In this document: positions 15,419 through 24,092 of the stretch, in pieces
Position numbering within the stretch: the stretch's first letter is position 1
Layout of the letters: the number at the start of each line of letters is the position of its first letter
NCBI GenBank assembly: GCA_003223255.1
Contig: QHYJ01000011.1
Location: 74,967-118,978, forward strand
Direction of reading: 5' to 3'
Length of the DNA stretch: 44,012 nucleotides
From: Acidobacteriota bacterium
GTDB lineage: Bacteria > Acidobacteriota > Terriglobia > Acidiferrales > UBA7541
The notes under the pieces: model-generated
Told to the model about the DNA's origin: nothing
The model's input: only the letters and a program-made list of their open reading frames with translations
Databases searched by the model: none
Position numbers and translations under genes: made by a program

Positions 15419-16142
15419 TTATTTCACTCTCCAAACCGGCTTGCGCTTTTCGAGGAAGGCGCGAATGCCTTCCTGCGCATCGCGCATTTGCATCAGCTCG
15501 GACAGGTATACGCGTTCCGCTTCTTCGAGGTGCTTCAGAAAATCGGACGAGTGAAGGCGGGCGAGAGTTCGCCGGGTCAAGTGGAGCACGCTGGGGCTCA
15601 GCGCTCGAAGCTCTTCGAGAAGCGCATCCACGGCGGCGGGAAGCTCATAGTCGGGAACGACGCGTGTGACCAGGCCGAGGCGGTGCGCTTCCGTGCCACT
15701 AATTTGATGGCCGGTGAGAATCAAGTGCGCGGCCGCTTGCATGCCAACGAGGCGAGGCAACGTCACCATCGCTACCGGCGGATAGCATCCTAGCCTGATT
15801 TCCGGCTGACCGAACTGCGCTGATTCAGTAGCGAGGACGAAATCGCAAAACGTGGCAAGTTCCATGCCGCCGCCAAGGCAGTAACCGTGCACAGCGGCAA
15901 TGGTCAGGCAATCGGCTGTGGCCAGGCGGCGAAACACGGCGTGAAACGCGGAAAGCGCAAAACGCCTTAACTCCCGCGCCCTGGAAAATCACGAAATCCG
16001 ATTTGGGCAGGGCGCGCTCAAGCGCCGCATCGAGCGCTTCCATCGTCGCAATATCCAGGATGTTCAGGGGAGCGCGGTCGAGCGTGATCCAGGCGGTGCG
16101 GTGCTCTAGACGGAGCTGAATGGTTTCGAGATGAGTGGCCAT
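15419..16142 (-). pseudogene. Enoyl-CoA hydratase/isomerase broken by a short out-of-frame deletion
   Basis: A crotonase-fold protein split over two frames. The N-terminal part (ATG at 16142) runs through LDRAPLNILDIATMEALDAA to FQGAGVKAF. The C-terminal part resumes one frame over with LSAFHAVFRRLATADC, AAVHGYCLGGGMELATFCDF and ends AFLEKRKPVWRVK. Between them, near 15955-15970, about 15 residues expected in the family are missing. They include the first oxyanion-hole segment (AGxD-type). An ordinary CoA-ester hydratase cannot form from either piece. It lies between an intact paralog and the rhodanese, with tight spacing, so it was part of the same operon. Assembly error is possible. Confidence 0.85.
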
Positions 16143-16168
16143 GCTTACCAAGCGTTTACATTTTACAG

Positions 16169-16984
16169 CTATTTGCCACGAAACTGCGGGGACCGTTTTT
16201 CAAGGAAAGCGCGAATACCTTCCTGGCAATCTTCGGAAAGATAACAGCGAACTTGTTCCTGGACTTCCTGTTCCAGAGCTTTCTCGAGTCTTTCTTTTTC
16301 GCTGCTGAATAAGTTCCTTTTTACCGCCCGAATCGCCAGGGGCGGCCCTTGCGCGATTTTTTGCGCGAGGGACCGCACTTCCGCTTCGAGCTGCGCGCCG
16401 GGTACCAGCCGATTCACGATACCAAGCTGAAGCGCAGTCTTCGCGTCAATCATGTCACCGCTATAAAAAAGCTCGGCGGCTTTGGCGGGGCCGACGAGCT
16501 GCGGCAAGAAGTACGTTCCGCCAAAATCGGGGAACAGCCCAACTTTGGCAAAATTCTGGCCGAACGTGGCTTCTTCGGCAGCGATGCGAATGTCCGCGGC
16601 CAGAGCGATGTTCATTCCCGCGCCTGCTGCGGCGCCATTGACGGCGGCAATCACCGGTTGCGGCATGATGCGCATCTTGAGAACGGCTTGCATCCCGGCT
16701 CGCAGGAGCGGCTCCAACGACTGCGTCTGACCCGTCTCGCGGCCTTTGCCAATCAACGCAAGGTCGCCGCCAGCGCAAAAAGCGCGGCCGGCGCCGGTGA
16801 GTACTACAACGCGGACTGATTCATCCGCGGCAATGCGGCCCAGCGCATCGTTCAGAGCGGTCGTGAGTTCGTTATTCAGGGCATTCAGGCGGTCGGGCCT
16901 ATTCATGATCAGCACGGCGACGCCGTCGTGCTTTGCTTCGTGAAGGACCGGGCCAGCCTGTGCGGGTTGAGGAGAATGGCTCAT
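16169..16984 (-). CDS. Enoyl-CoA hydratase/isomerase (PaaG-like crotonase)
   Basis: A 271-residue crotonase-family enzyme acting on acyl-CoA substrates in the cytoplasm. IMNRPDRLNALNNEL is the N-terminal family motif. The oxyanion-hole segments are present: GRAFCAGGDLALIG (~68-81) and VNGAAAGAGMNIALAADIRIA (first 20 residues given in part; ~117-136). FGQNFAKVGLFPDFGGTYFL follows. The position usually holding the second catalytic Glu is occupied as in PaaG/isomerase-like members (PDFGG), so isomerase or hydratase activity cannot be assigned. The gene ends 26 bases before the broken paralog and starts 12 bases after the glycosylase gene. Confidence 0.9.
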   Translation of the reverse strand: MSHSPQPAQAGPVLHEAKHDGVAVLIMNRPDRLNALNNELTTALNDALGRIAADESVRVVVLTGAGRAFCAGGDLALIGKGRETGQTQSLEPLLRAGMQAVLKMRIMPQPVIAAVNGAAAGAGMNIALAADIRIAAEEATFGQNFAKVGLFPDFGGTYFLPQLVGPAKAAELFYSGDMIDAKTALQLGIVNRLVPGAQLEAEVRSLAQKIAQGPPLAIRAVKRNLFSSEKERLEKALEQEVQEQVRCYLSEDCQEGIRAFLEKRSPQFRGK

Positions 16985-16996
16985 CAGCTTCCAAAC

Positions 16997-17527
16997 CTAG
17001 TTTGCTTGGACTTCCCTGGTTTTTTCAACTTTGGCCACGAGTTTAGCCAACTTTCGAAAGTGCAACAATTTCTCGTTCTTGAATTTATTGTTGGCCCCGC
17101 TGGTGGAAGGCAAAACATAGACGCGCGCTCCGTACAGCAATTCTTTCTGGATTCCGTATTTGCAGCGGCGCTGCGCGAACTGTTCGTAGGTGAGCTTGCC
17201 ATTGAACGCCACGACGTGCGGAGCAAACTCCTCGAGTTTTTGCGAGAGCACGATGCGCCCTTCCGCAAAATCTTCTCGCTTCAGTTCCTCGACGCCTTTG
17301 GTTGGACGCTTCACCAAATCGGTGAGGCCGATGCCAAATTCGATCACTCGTCGGTCGTCGTGATAATCAAACGGCTCGGGCACGACGCCGCTCTCGTAAA
17401 GGATGGGCCAGAATTCATTACCGCGGCCGGCATAGTAGTGTCCGACGCGGACGGAGGATACACTGGGATTGCAGCCCCCGATGACAAGCTTCATACCTTT
17501 GCGAAGGTGGTCGGGGAGGGTTCGCAT
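16997..17527 (-). CDS. Mug/TDG-like G:T/U mismatch DNA glycosylase
   Basis: A 176-residue protein of the uracil-DNA glycosylase superfamily, family 2. It should excise uracil or thymine from mismatches with guanine. The motif GGCNPSVSSVRVGHYYAG (~17-34) matches the catalytic GINPG-type loop of Mug, with Asn in the catalytic position, followed by GNEFWPIL. LPSTSGAN (~150-157) corresponds to the NPSGLN helix-insertion loop. Intact and of normal length. It sits in a metabolic operon, 92 bases downstream of the OCD gene and 12 bases before an enoyl-CoA hydratase, so no functional link to neighbours is evident. Confidence 0.88.
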   Translation of the reverse strand: MRTLPDHLRKGMKLVIGGCNPSVSSVRVGHYYAGRGNEFWPILYESGVVPEPFDYHDDRRVIEFGIGLTDLVKRPTKGVEELKREDFAEGRIVLSQKLEEFAPHVVAFNGKLTYEQFAQRRCKYGIQKELLYGARVYVLPSTSGANNKFKNEKLLHFRKLAKLVAKVEKTREVQAN

Positions 17528-17619
17528 GATGACAGCTTACTATGCTCTCGCGATTTTTCTATTTTCGCTTGAACTCAGGTGCGCGCTTTTCTAAACAGGC
17601 AGCCGGACCTCCTCAACGG

Positions 17620-18612
17620 CTAATTGCCCGAACCGCCAGTCCAAAACGGCAATTCGCGGCCGAGTTTTTTCTCGCGGGCAGCGGCGTACACTTTAATTGC
17701 GACAGCCAGATCCCACGACGCAATGCCGTTGGACTTGAACAGCGTGACTTCCGAATCGCTCGTGCGCCCGCTGATTTTGCCGGCAACCACATCGCAAAGC
17801 TTGCGGACGCCAGTCCAGCAGATTTCGTCGTCTTTGAATGCCATGATCAGGTCGCCCGCTTCCTGCCGCGACTGCTCGATGGAGTCCACGACGACGACGT
17901 CGGCGCTGCTTACGGCTTCATCATCCAACTCGCGCTTGTGCGCATGGTTCGCGCCGATGGCGTTGATGTGAACGGCAGGCGCCAGGTCCGCGCCGAAGAC
18001 CACTGGTTGTGAGGAAGTGGTGGCGGTGCAAACGATATCTGCACCGTGGACGGCGTCGCCCGAGGAGCCGCTGGGGATCACGGAGATTTCCAGCCGTGCC
18101 GACATTTCCTTACAAAAGTTTTCACGCTTGGCGGTATCGCGGCCATAGACGTTCGCGGATTCGAGCTTTCGAACGGCGGCAACGGCTTCGAGCTGCGTCC
18201 GCGCCTGTCCCCCGGTTCCGATGATGGCGGCGACGTGCGAATTTTCGCGCGCCAGATACTTCGTAGCCACGCCAGAAGCGGCTCCGGTGCGCAATTGCCC
18301 CAGGTAATCGGCCTCGATGACTGCGAGGAGGTCGCCCGTGGCCATCTCGTAGAGCGGAACGAGAAATTGCAGCTTGCCGCGCACGTAAGTGTATTGCTTC
18401 AAGGCCACAAAACCCGCGGTATAGTCCGCGGCAGCCATGTAGTGAAAAAATCCGCCGTGAGACAATTCGAAGCGTCTCCGCGGGTGCACGACGACTTCTC
18501 CGGTGGCCTGCTTGCGGGAAATTTCTTCGACCGCACGAAGCGCCCACGGCATGTCGAGCACCTCGCGGACTTCTGCTTCGCAGATATGCAAGGTCATCCC
18601 GTTGTTCTCCAC
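17620..18612 (-). CDS. Ornithine cyclodeaminase/mu-crystallin family oxidoreductase
   Basis: A 330-residue NAD(P)-binding protein of the OCD/mu-crystallin family, which contains ornithine cyclodeaminase, alanine dehydrogenase and imine reductases. The N-terminal domain includes PRRRFELSHGGFFHYMAA and the lysine of ALKQYTY. The dinucleotide fold carries AAIIGTGGQARTQLEAV (~126-142), then ADIVCTATTSSQPV and INAIGANHAHKRELD. Full length and intact. The exact amino acid substrate cannot be read from sequence. It is 48 bases after the SH3 protein gene in the same orientation. Confidence 0.9.
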   Translation of the reverse strand: MENNGMTLHICEAEVREVLDMPWALRAVEEISRKQATGEVVVHPRRRFELSHGGFFHYMAAADYTAGFVALKQYTYVRGKLQFLVPLYEMATGDLLAVIEADYLGQLRTGAASGVATKYLARENSHVAAIIGTGGQARTQLEAVAAVRKLESANVYGRDTAKRENFCKEMSARLEISVIPSGSSGDAVHGADIVCTATTSSQPVVFGADLAPAVHINAIGANHAHKRELDDEAVSSADVVVVDSIEQSRQEAGDLIMAFKDDEICWTGVRKLCDVVAGKISGRTSDSEVTLFKSNGIASWDLAVAIKVYAAAREKKLGRELPFWTGGSGN

Positions 18613-18660
18613 CCGCGCCCCGAAGTGCAGCGGCAGATCGTAAGTTTTTCAGAACATAGG

Positions 18661-19719
18661 TTACCGCGGCGCTGGTTTAGTGCGCTTGGTAGCTACGCGT
18701 TTGCTTTTGGCCTCGCTCGGTTCACGAATGCGCCGCACCACAGTCTGCGTCAACCGATAGACGCGTTCCTCCTTATTTCTGTCCATGACATGGAAGTGAA
18801 ATTCGGGCTCGTCTTTGGGACCCTTGCCGAGGCGGATCGGCAATTGGCCGCAGAGCTTGTTTTCGATGAAGGCGGTTTCGTAGCGGCTTCTCTTTGCAAA
18901 CCAGGTGTAAACGCGCAGGGCGGTGAAGTCACATGGCTGACCTTCCGGCCCGCGCGTCGCAGCAAGAAGGTATTGCGGCTTGTCGCCGGAGGGATCTGGG
19001 ACGCGGTTCAACTCAAACCAAGCGAGGGGACGAATGTTGGCGGAGGCCGTGCCTTCGCGCACGGGATCCGGCAGATCCAGCTCAATGAAGCGCGCAACGA
19101 CCCATCCCGCAACCGGGACGGATTGATCGCCGGGCTCCGTGGTAGTGGTCTCCGCGGCGCGCGAGGATTCTCCGGGCGGGCGGGTGGCAATGCCCCGGAC
19201 CAGGAACCAATCTTCTTTCTTAGTTTCCAGCGGTTCGCCGGAATCCTTTTCATCGGTGGTCTGCATCCACTCGGCTACGCCGCGTCCCACAATTTCGACG
19301 GGAACATTGCGCGCAAATTGGTAGAGACGCGGTTCAGTGCGTCCGGGAAGCACGCGCAGATTCGTGGACACTTTGGTGCGGCCGCGCGCTTGCACGGGCA
19401 TGTTGCGGACTTGTTCGAGCAGCTTGATGCTGCGCTGCCAGAGGGCCGGCTCCATTAACTGACGGCTGTCCACCCATCCAACGGACCCGGAGGAAGTTCG
19501 AACCTTCATGTATTCATTGCGCTTACTGAGGACCTCGACACGCTCGCCGTAATGCAGCACTCCCACCTGTTGACGCACCTGGGCGATGCCGCTGAGCACG
19601 GGAGCGACTTTTTCGTTGACGAATGCTTCGCCTTGCGTTTCCCGCTTAGGACGAAACATCCAGGCGAAAAAAATCACAAGGCAAAGCAGCGGCACGGCGA
19701 TGAGAAGCTTGCGCTTCAT
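18661..19719 (-). CDS. Membrane-anchored SH3-domain protein
   Basis: A 352-residue protein with one N-terminal transmembrane segment (KLLIAVPLLCLVIFFAWMF) and at least one, probably two, bacterial SH3-like repeats: VGVLHYGERVEVLSKRNEY to SVGWVDSRQL (~50-90) and VSTNLRVLPGRTEPRLYQF onward (~116-150). These folds bind peptidoglycan or peptides. The C-terminal half is not assigned. A Lys/Arg-rich tail ends it. Its ATG overlaps by four bases the TGA that pfkA would reach in the corrected frame (19716-19719), which supports translational coupling and a frameshift in pfkA. Confidence 0.8.
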   Translation of the reverse strand: MKRKLLIAVPLLCLVIFFAWMFRPKRETQGEAFVNEKVAPVLSGIAQVRQQVGVLHYGERVEVLSKRNEYMKVRTSSGSVGWVDSRQLMEPALWQRSIKLLEQVRNMPVQARGRTKVSTNLRVLPGRTEPRLYQFARNVPVEIVGRGVAEWMQTTDEKDSGEPLETKKEDWFLVRGIATRPPGESSRAAETTTTEPGDQSVPVAGWVVARFIELDLPDPVREGTASANIRPLAWFELNRVPDPSGDKPQYLLAATRGPEGQPCDFTALRVYTWFAKRSRYETAFIENKLCGQLPIRLGKGPKDEPEFHFHVMDRNKEERVYRLTQTVVRRIREPSEAKSKRVATKRTKPAPR

Positions 19720-19789
19720 GCACTGTCCCCGAAGGTTGTGCCGATGGCGCGCGCAGCATGCACAATTTCGCTATCGGGCCCGACCAGCT

Positions 19790-20800
19790 TCATGGCTTCC
19801 ACGCTTTTTCGAGCGGCACGGACTCAATATGCATGCCTCGCAGGCAGACCATGCGATTAAACTCGCCGCGTGCGACGAGATCTACGGCATGCACTCCCCT
19901 GCGCGTGGCGGTCACGCGATCGAAAGGCGTGGGCGAACCGCCACGCCGGACATGGCCCAGAACGGTCACGCGAATTTCCTTGTGGAGCATTTCGCGAAGC
20001 GTGAAAGCGATGGTGTTGGCGACGGTTCCCGGGCCACACGGTGGAATAGGCTTGCCGCCGGGATCGGTGGCGGGAAGCTTCGCGCCTTCCGCCACAACGA
20101 TAAGGCTGTAATGGCAACCGCGAATTTCGCGCTGTCGAATGGCTTCGCTGACGGCTTGAAACGAAAAGGGAATTTCCGGGATGAGGATGATGTGTGCTCC
20201 GCCCGCGATGCCGGCGTGCAGCGCAATCCAGCCTGCGTCGCGTCCCATGACTTCAATGAGCATGACGCGATGGTGGCTCTCCGCAGTAGTGTGGAGGCGG
20301 TCGATGGCCTCGGTGGCGATGAGGATGGCGGTGTCGAAACCAAAAGTGACGTCGGTGGCGGAAAGGTCATTGTCAATGGTCTTGGGTACTGCAACGATGT
20401 GCATCCCTTTGCGCGCGAAATCGCGGGCGATGTGCTGCGTACCGTCACCGCCGATAACCACAAATGCATCAATGCCCAGGCGGCGGGCGTTTTCCAGACA
20501 AAGATTGGAATAGTCGCGCACCACGTCCTTGCCGTCTTCCTGGGTGCGGTAGGCAAAAGGATTGCCACGATTGGTGGTGCCAAGAATCGTGCCGCCGCGT
20601 GGCAAAATGCCGCTGACGGATTCCTCCGTCAATTCCTTCGCACCTTCCGGCCAGATGAGGCCGTCGAAACCGTTGTGAATGCCGAGCACGCGCATCCCGT
20701 GCGCATTGATCGCCGAGCGCGCCACGCCACGAATCGCCGCGTTTAACCCGGGAGCGTCGCCGCCGCCATTGACCACAGCGAAGGTCTTTCTTTTGCTCAT
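19790..20800 (-). CDS. pfkA: ATP- or PPi-dependent 6-phosphofructokinase, C-terminus frameshifted
   Basis: Phosphofructokinase, phosphorylating fructose 6-phosphate in glycolysis. The family motifs are GGDAPGLNAAIRG (~12-24), RGGTILGTTNRG, VIGGDGTQ, PKTIDNDL and MGRDAGWIALHAG. The residue pattern GGDGTQ with PKTIDND suggests the group III/clade with mixed ATP or PPi use, not resolved here. The frame ends prematurely (EKAWKP, stop 19790-19792). With one base restored near 19802 (GCGTGG for GCGGTGG) it reads EKAMKLVGPDSE-like sequence to AIGTTFGDSA and a TGA at 19716-19718 that overlaps the next ATG. The lost tail is about 25 residues, so the core is complete. Single-base deletion or sequencing error. 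Confidence 0.9.
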   Translation of the reverse strand: MSKRKTFAVVNGGGDAPGLNAAIRGVARSAINAHGMRVLGIHNGFDGLIWPEGAKELTEESVSGILPRGGTILGTTNRGNPFAYRTQEDGKDVVRDYSNLCLENARRLGIDAFVVIGGDGTQHIARDFARKGMHIVAVPKTIDNDLSATDVTFGFDTAILIATEAIDRLHTTAESHHRVMLIEVMGRDAGWIALHAGIAGGAHIILIPEIPFSFQAVSEAIRQREIRGCHYSLIVVAEGAKLPATDPGGKPIPPCGPGTVANTIAFTLREMLHKEIRVTVLGHVRRGGSPTPFDRVTATRRGVHAVDLVARGEFNRMVCLRGMHIESVPLEKAWKP

Positions 20801-20946
20801 ACGCTTCCTGTCTTTTCCCCAATCGCTAGAGATTGTACCTGAAAGGGCCGCTGGCGCCGGAGATGCCCATGGGCGCGATGCTTTTCTGTTAGAATGCCGC
20901 AGCTTCCGAAAAAATCACGCGCGAAATCCCTCCCGGAGGTTCTCTG

Positions 20947-21354
20947 ATGAAATCCCTCAACGCTCTCCAGCCCTTTGCGTTGCTGGCGCTGCGCCTCGCG
21001 CTCGGCGTGATTTTTTTCGCTCACGGTTACCCCAAGCTGGCGCACCTGGGCGGCGGCATGCAGGGCTTCTTCGTGGAACATGGGCTGCCGGGATACTTCG
21101 TTTATATTGCGGGAGTGCTAGAGGTCTTTGGCGGAGTGCTGTTGATGCTGGGATTGTTTACGCGGCCGGCGGCGCTGTTGCTGGCCGTGGAAATGAGTGT
21201 GGCAATCTGGAAAGTACACAGCAGCAAGGGCTACTTGGCCGTGCATGAATACGAATTCCCGCTGGCGCTTGCGGTGGCCTGCTTCGCGCTGGCAACGGTG
21301 GGCGCGGGGACATTTTCCTTGGACCAGCCCTTATTCGAAAAAGGGGGCAAGTAG
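20947..21354 (+). CDS. DoxX family membrane protein
   Basis: A 135-residue protein with four predicted membrane helices. DoxX relatives are subunits of thiosulfate:quinone oxidoreductase in archaea or redox-linked membrane proteins in bacteria. Diagnostic segments are RLALGVIFFAHGYPKL, FGGVLLMLGLFTRPAALLLAVEMSVA and EFPLALAVACFALATVGAG. GGAGGTTC before the ATG gives a Shine-Dalgarno. It is divergent from pfkA across a 146-base gap and is followed by oligopeptidase B. No sulfur oxidation genes are adjacent, so the partner is unknown. Confidence 0.9.
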   Translation: MKSLNALQPFALLALRLALGVIFFAHGYPKLAHLGGGMQGFFVEHGLPGYFVYIAGVLEVFGGVLLMLGLFTRPAALLLAVEMSVAIWKVHSSKGYLAVHEYEFPLALAVACFALATVGAGTFSLDQPLFEKGGK

Positions 21355-21470
21355 CGCGGTTCGAGAAATGCTGGATAGAACGAGCAGGCTCTTGCTGAAT
21401 CCTTGACAGGTCTCGCCAAAGGCTTGATATACAATCGAGGGGTTTCGCAACTCCTCGGAAGGACACTCCA

Positions 21471-23618
21471 ATGAACAAACTGTTCTCGCGCCTCCTTCTG
21501 CCTGCCTTTCTGGTGTTTGTGGCGCTACTGCTCGCCGCCGAATTGCGGCTATCTCCGGCGGATGATTCTTCATCGCTTCCTGCGCCACCGATAGCAAAGA
21601 AAGTCCCAAAGCTCACGGAGATCAACGGCCATAAGATGGTGGATAACTACTTCTGGCTGCGCGACAAGAAGAACCCGGAAGTGAAAGATTATCTCGAAGC
21701 CGAGAACGCCTACACCGACGCGGTGATGAAGCCTACCGAGGCTTTCCAGAAAAAGCTCTACGACGAAATGCTGAGCCGGATCAAGGAAACCGACGTGGAA
21801 GTTCCCTACAAGGAGGGAGGCTACTTCTATTACGTGCGGACGGAAGCGGGCAAGCAGTACCCGATTCGCTGCCGCAAAAAGGGCAGCATGGACGCGCCGG
21901 AAGAGGTGATTCTGGACGTGAATGAACTCGCCAAAGGACAGGCGTTCATGTCGCTCGGCTCGTTTGAGGTCAGCGACGACAGTAACCTTCTGGCGTACAC
22001 CACGGACAACACCGGGTTCCGGCAGTTCACGCTGGCCTTCAAGGATTTACACACGGGAAAGCTCCTACCAGACCATTCCGAGCGGGTCGACTCCGTGGCC
22101 TGGGCCAACGACAACAAGACGCTTTTCTACACCGTGGAAGATGCAACGACGAAGCGGGGATATCAGATGTACCGGCATGCCTTGGGCACGACCGGAAAAG
22201 ACACGCTGGTATACGAGGAAAAGGATGAGCGCTTTGACGTCTTCACGGGGAAGAGTCGCAGTAAGGCTTATATTTATCTCTTCTCCGGCAGCCACACCAC
22301 TACGGAAGCTCGTTACATTCCCGCCGACCAGCCGATGGCGGAATGGAAGGTTCTCGAACCTCGCAAGCAGGACGTTGAATACTATCCGGATCACAACGGC
22401 GACTTCTTTTACATCCGTGTGAACGATACGGGGCGCAATTTCCGGCTGGTGAAGGCGCCGGTTCCCGATCCCGGAAAAAAGAACTGGCAGGAGATTTTGC
22501 CGAATCGCCCGGACGTCATGCTGGAAGACACGGACTATTTCAAGAACTATTACGTTTTGTACGAACGCGAAAAGGGCTTACCGCAAATGCGCGTGTGCGA
22601 TCTGCACACGAACCAGTGCCGGCCCATCGAATTCCCTGAGCCCGCCTACGTAAGCTATCCCTACGCCAACCGCGTGTTTGACACGGGGAAGTTCCGCTAC
22701 GGCTACCAGTCGTTCGTCACCCCGCAATCAGTGTTCGAATACGACATGGCCAGCGGCGCTTCCACACTCCTGAAGCAGAAGGAGGTGCCCGGCGGGTACG
22801 ACCGGACGCGCTATCAAGTGGAGCGAATTCAGGCAACCGCATCCGATGGCGTGAAAGTGCCAATCTCCGTGCTGCACATGAAGGGCGCCAAGCTCGATGG
22901 AAAAGGGCCGCTCTATCTCACGGGTTATGGATCGTACGGCGCTTCGTACGACATCGGCTTTAACCCCACTTTGTTCAGCATGGTCGATCGCGGAGTGGTC
23001 GTGGCGGTGGCGCACATTCGCGGAGGCGGAGAAATGGGCAAAGCGTGGCACGACGACGGCCGCATGATGCACAAGAAAAACACGTTCACCGACTTCATCG
23101 CGTGCGCCGAGCATCTCGTGGCTCAGGGATACGGCTCAAAGGATAGGCTGGTCATTGAAGGCCGAAGCGCCGGCGGCTTGCTCATGGGCGCCGTCCTGAA
23201 CATGCGGCCGGACCTTTTTCATGCCGCATTGGTGGGCGTTCCGTTTGTGGATGTGATGAACACTATGCTGGACGATTCGATCCCGCTAACGGTGCCGGAA
23301 TTCGAGGAATGGGGCAATCCGAAGGAGAAGGCGGCCTTCGATTACATGATCACCTATTCGCCGTACGACAACATCGAGAACAAACCGTATCCCAACATCC
23401 TGGTGCGAACCTCATTTAACGACAGCCAGGTGATGTACTGGGAGCCCGCGAAGTACGTGGCCAAGATGCGGGCAGTGCGGACGGACCACCATCTGCTCAT
23501 TCTTAAGACCAAAATGGATCCCGGCGGTCATGGAGGCGCATCCGGGCGGTATGACCGGCTAAAGGATAATGCTTTTGATTACGCTTTCTTTCTGACGCAG
23601 ATGGGCATTCAGAACTGA
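21471..23618 (+). CDS. Secreted oligopeptidase B-like prolyl oligopeptidase (S9A)
   Basis: A 715-residue serine peptidase of the S9A group. A signal-like N-terminus (LLLPAFLVFVALLLAAELRL) suggests export, which is unusual for classic cytoplasmic oligopeptidase B. The seven-bladed propeller spans about residues 80-430. The catalytic domain has GYGSYGASYD, the nucleophile loop EGRSAGGLLMG (~561-571), the Asp region RTSFNDSQVMYWEPAKYVA and the His in GGHGG. NPKEKAAFDYMITYSPYDN is typical of oligopeptidase B, which cleaves short peptides after basic residues. The hydrophobic N-terminus and the preceding GAAGGACACTCC (near 21460) support the ATG chosen. Independent of neighbours. Confidence 0.9.
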   Translation: MNKLFSRLLLPAFLVFVALLLAAELRLSPADDSSSLPAPPIAKKVPKLTEINGHKMVDNYFWLRDKKNPEVKDYLEAENAYTDAVMKPTEAFQKKLYDEMLSRIKETDVEVPYKEGGYFYYVRTEAGKQYPIRCRKKGSMDAPEEVILDVNELAKGQAFMSLGSFEVSDDSNLLAYTTDNTGFRQFTLAFKDLHTGKLLPDHSERVDSVAWANDNKTLFYTVEDATTKRGYQMYRHALGTTGKDTLVYEEKDERFDVFTGKSRSKAYIYLFSGSHTTTEARYIPADQPMAEWKVLEPRKQDVEYYPDHNGDFFYIRVNDTGRNFRLVKAPVPDPGKKNWQEILPNRPDVMLEDTDYFKNYYVLYEREKGLPQMRVCDLHTNQCRPIEFPEPAYVSYPYANRVFDTGKFRYGYQSFVTPQSVFEYDMASGASTLLKQKEVPGGYDRTRYQVERIQATASDGVKVPISVLHMKGAKLDGKGPLYLTGYGSYGASYDIGFNPTLFSMVDRGVVVAVAHIRGGGEMGKAWHDDGRMMHKKNTFTDFIACAEHLVAQGYGSKDRLVIEGRSAGGLLMGAVLNMRPDLFHAALVGVPFVDVMNTMLDDSIPLTVPEFEEWGNPKEKAAFDYMITYSPYDNIENKPYPNILVRTSFNDSQVMYWEPAKYVAKMRAVRTDHHLLILKTKMDPGGHGGASGRYDRLKDNAFDYAFFLTQMGIQN

Positions 23619-23655
23619 GAGTCCTTTTGCCAGGGAAAGATCGGTCAGGAGGGCC

Positions 23656-23988
23656 CTATGGTGCCGCGGCGGCTGACGTCGGAATCACCCCACCAGGGGC
23701 GACGGGCAGAACGATCCAGAGAATCAAGTAAGCGAGCAAGCCCGTGCCAAAACAAAGCACGGCAATCAGCCAGAGCACTCGGATGATCGTGGGATCCATA
23801 TCAAAATAATCGGCAAGGCCCGCGCAGACACCGGCGATTTTCTTGTCGGTCCTCGAGCGCATCAACCTCTTCGTGCCGCCTGTCGCCGGCGAAAGACCTG
23901 GCGGAGGCGTCTCGGGCTGCTTGGCGCCGCAGTTGTAGCAAAACTTCGACCCAATCGCGATGTCCTTCTGGCAATTCGGGCAGATCAT
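23656..23988 (-). CDS. Zinc-ribbon plus PspC-domain membrane protein
   Basis: A 110-residue protein. A zinc ribbon (CPNCQKDI to CYNCGAKQ, C3/C6 and C17/C20) is joined by a Pro-rich linker to a PspC domain: [20 protein letters not shown] followed by two hydrophobic segments ([20 protein letters not shown]). PspC proteins belong to the phage-shock/envelope-stress system. No pspA or pspB is nearby. It converges with oligopeptidase B. Confidence 0.9.
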   Translation of the reverse strand: MICPNCQKDIAIGSKFCYNCGAKQPETPPPGLSPATGGTKRLMRSRTDKKIAGVCAGLADYFDMDPTIIRVLWLIAVLCFGTGLLAYLILWIVLPVAPGGVIPTSAAAAP

Positions 23989-24092
23989 GGATTAACCCTC
24001 GCAGAACGCATTTTCGCGTCCCATCTACAGATACGAGAATCGTGGCCGAATAGTTTCCTGGGGTTCCCAGCGGTAGTCTAAACCAGGCAGGC

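Noticed and set aside
18046-19458. Plus-strand open frame of 470 codons
   Set aside because: Shadow of the OCD and SH3 protein genes; no signal sequence or motif in its translation.
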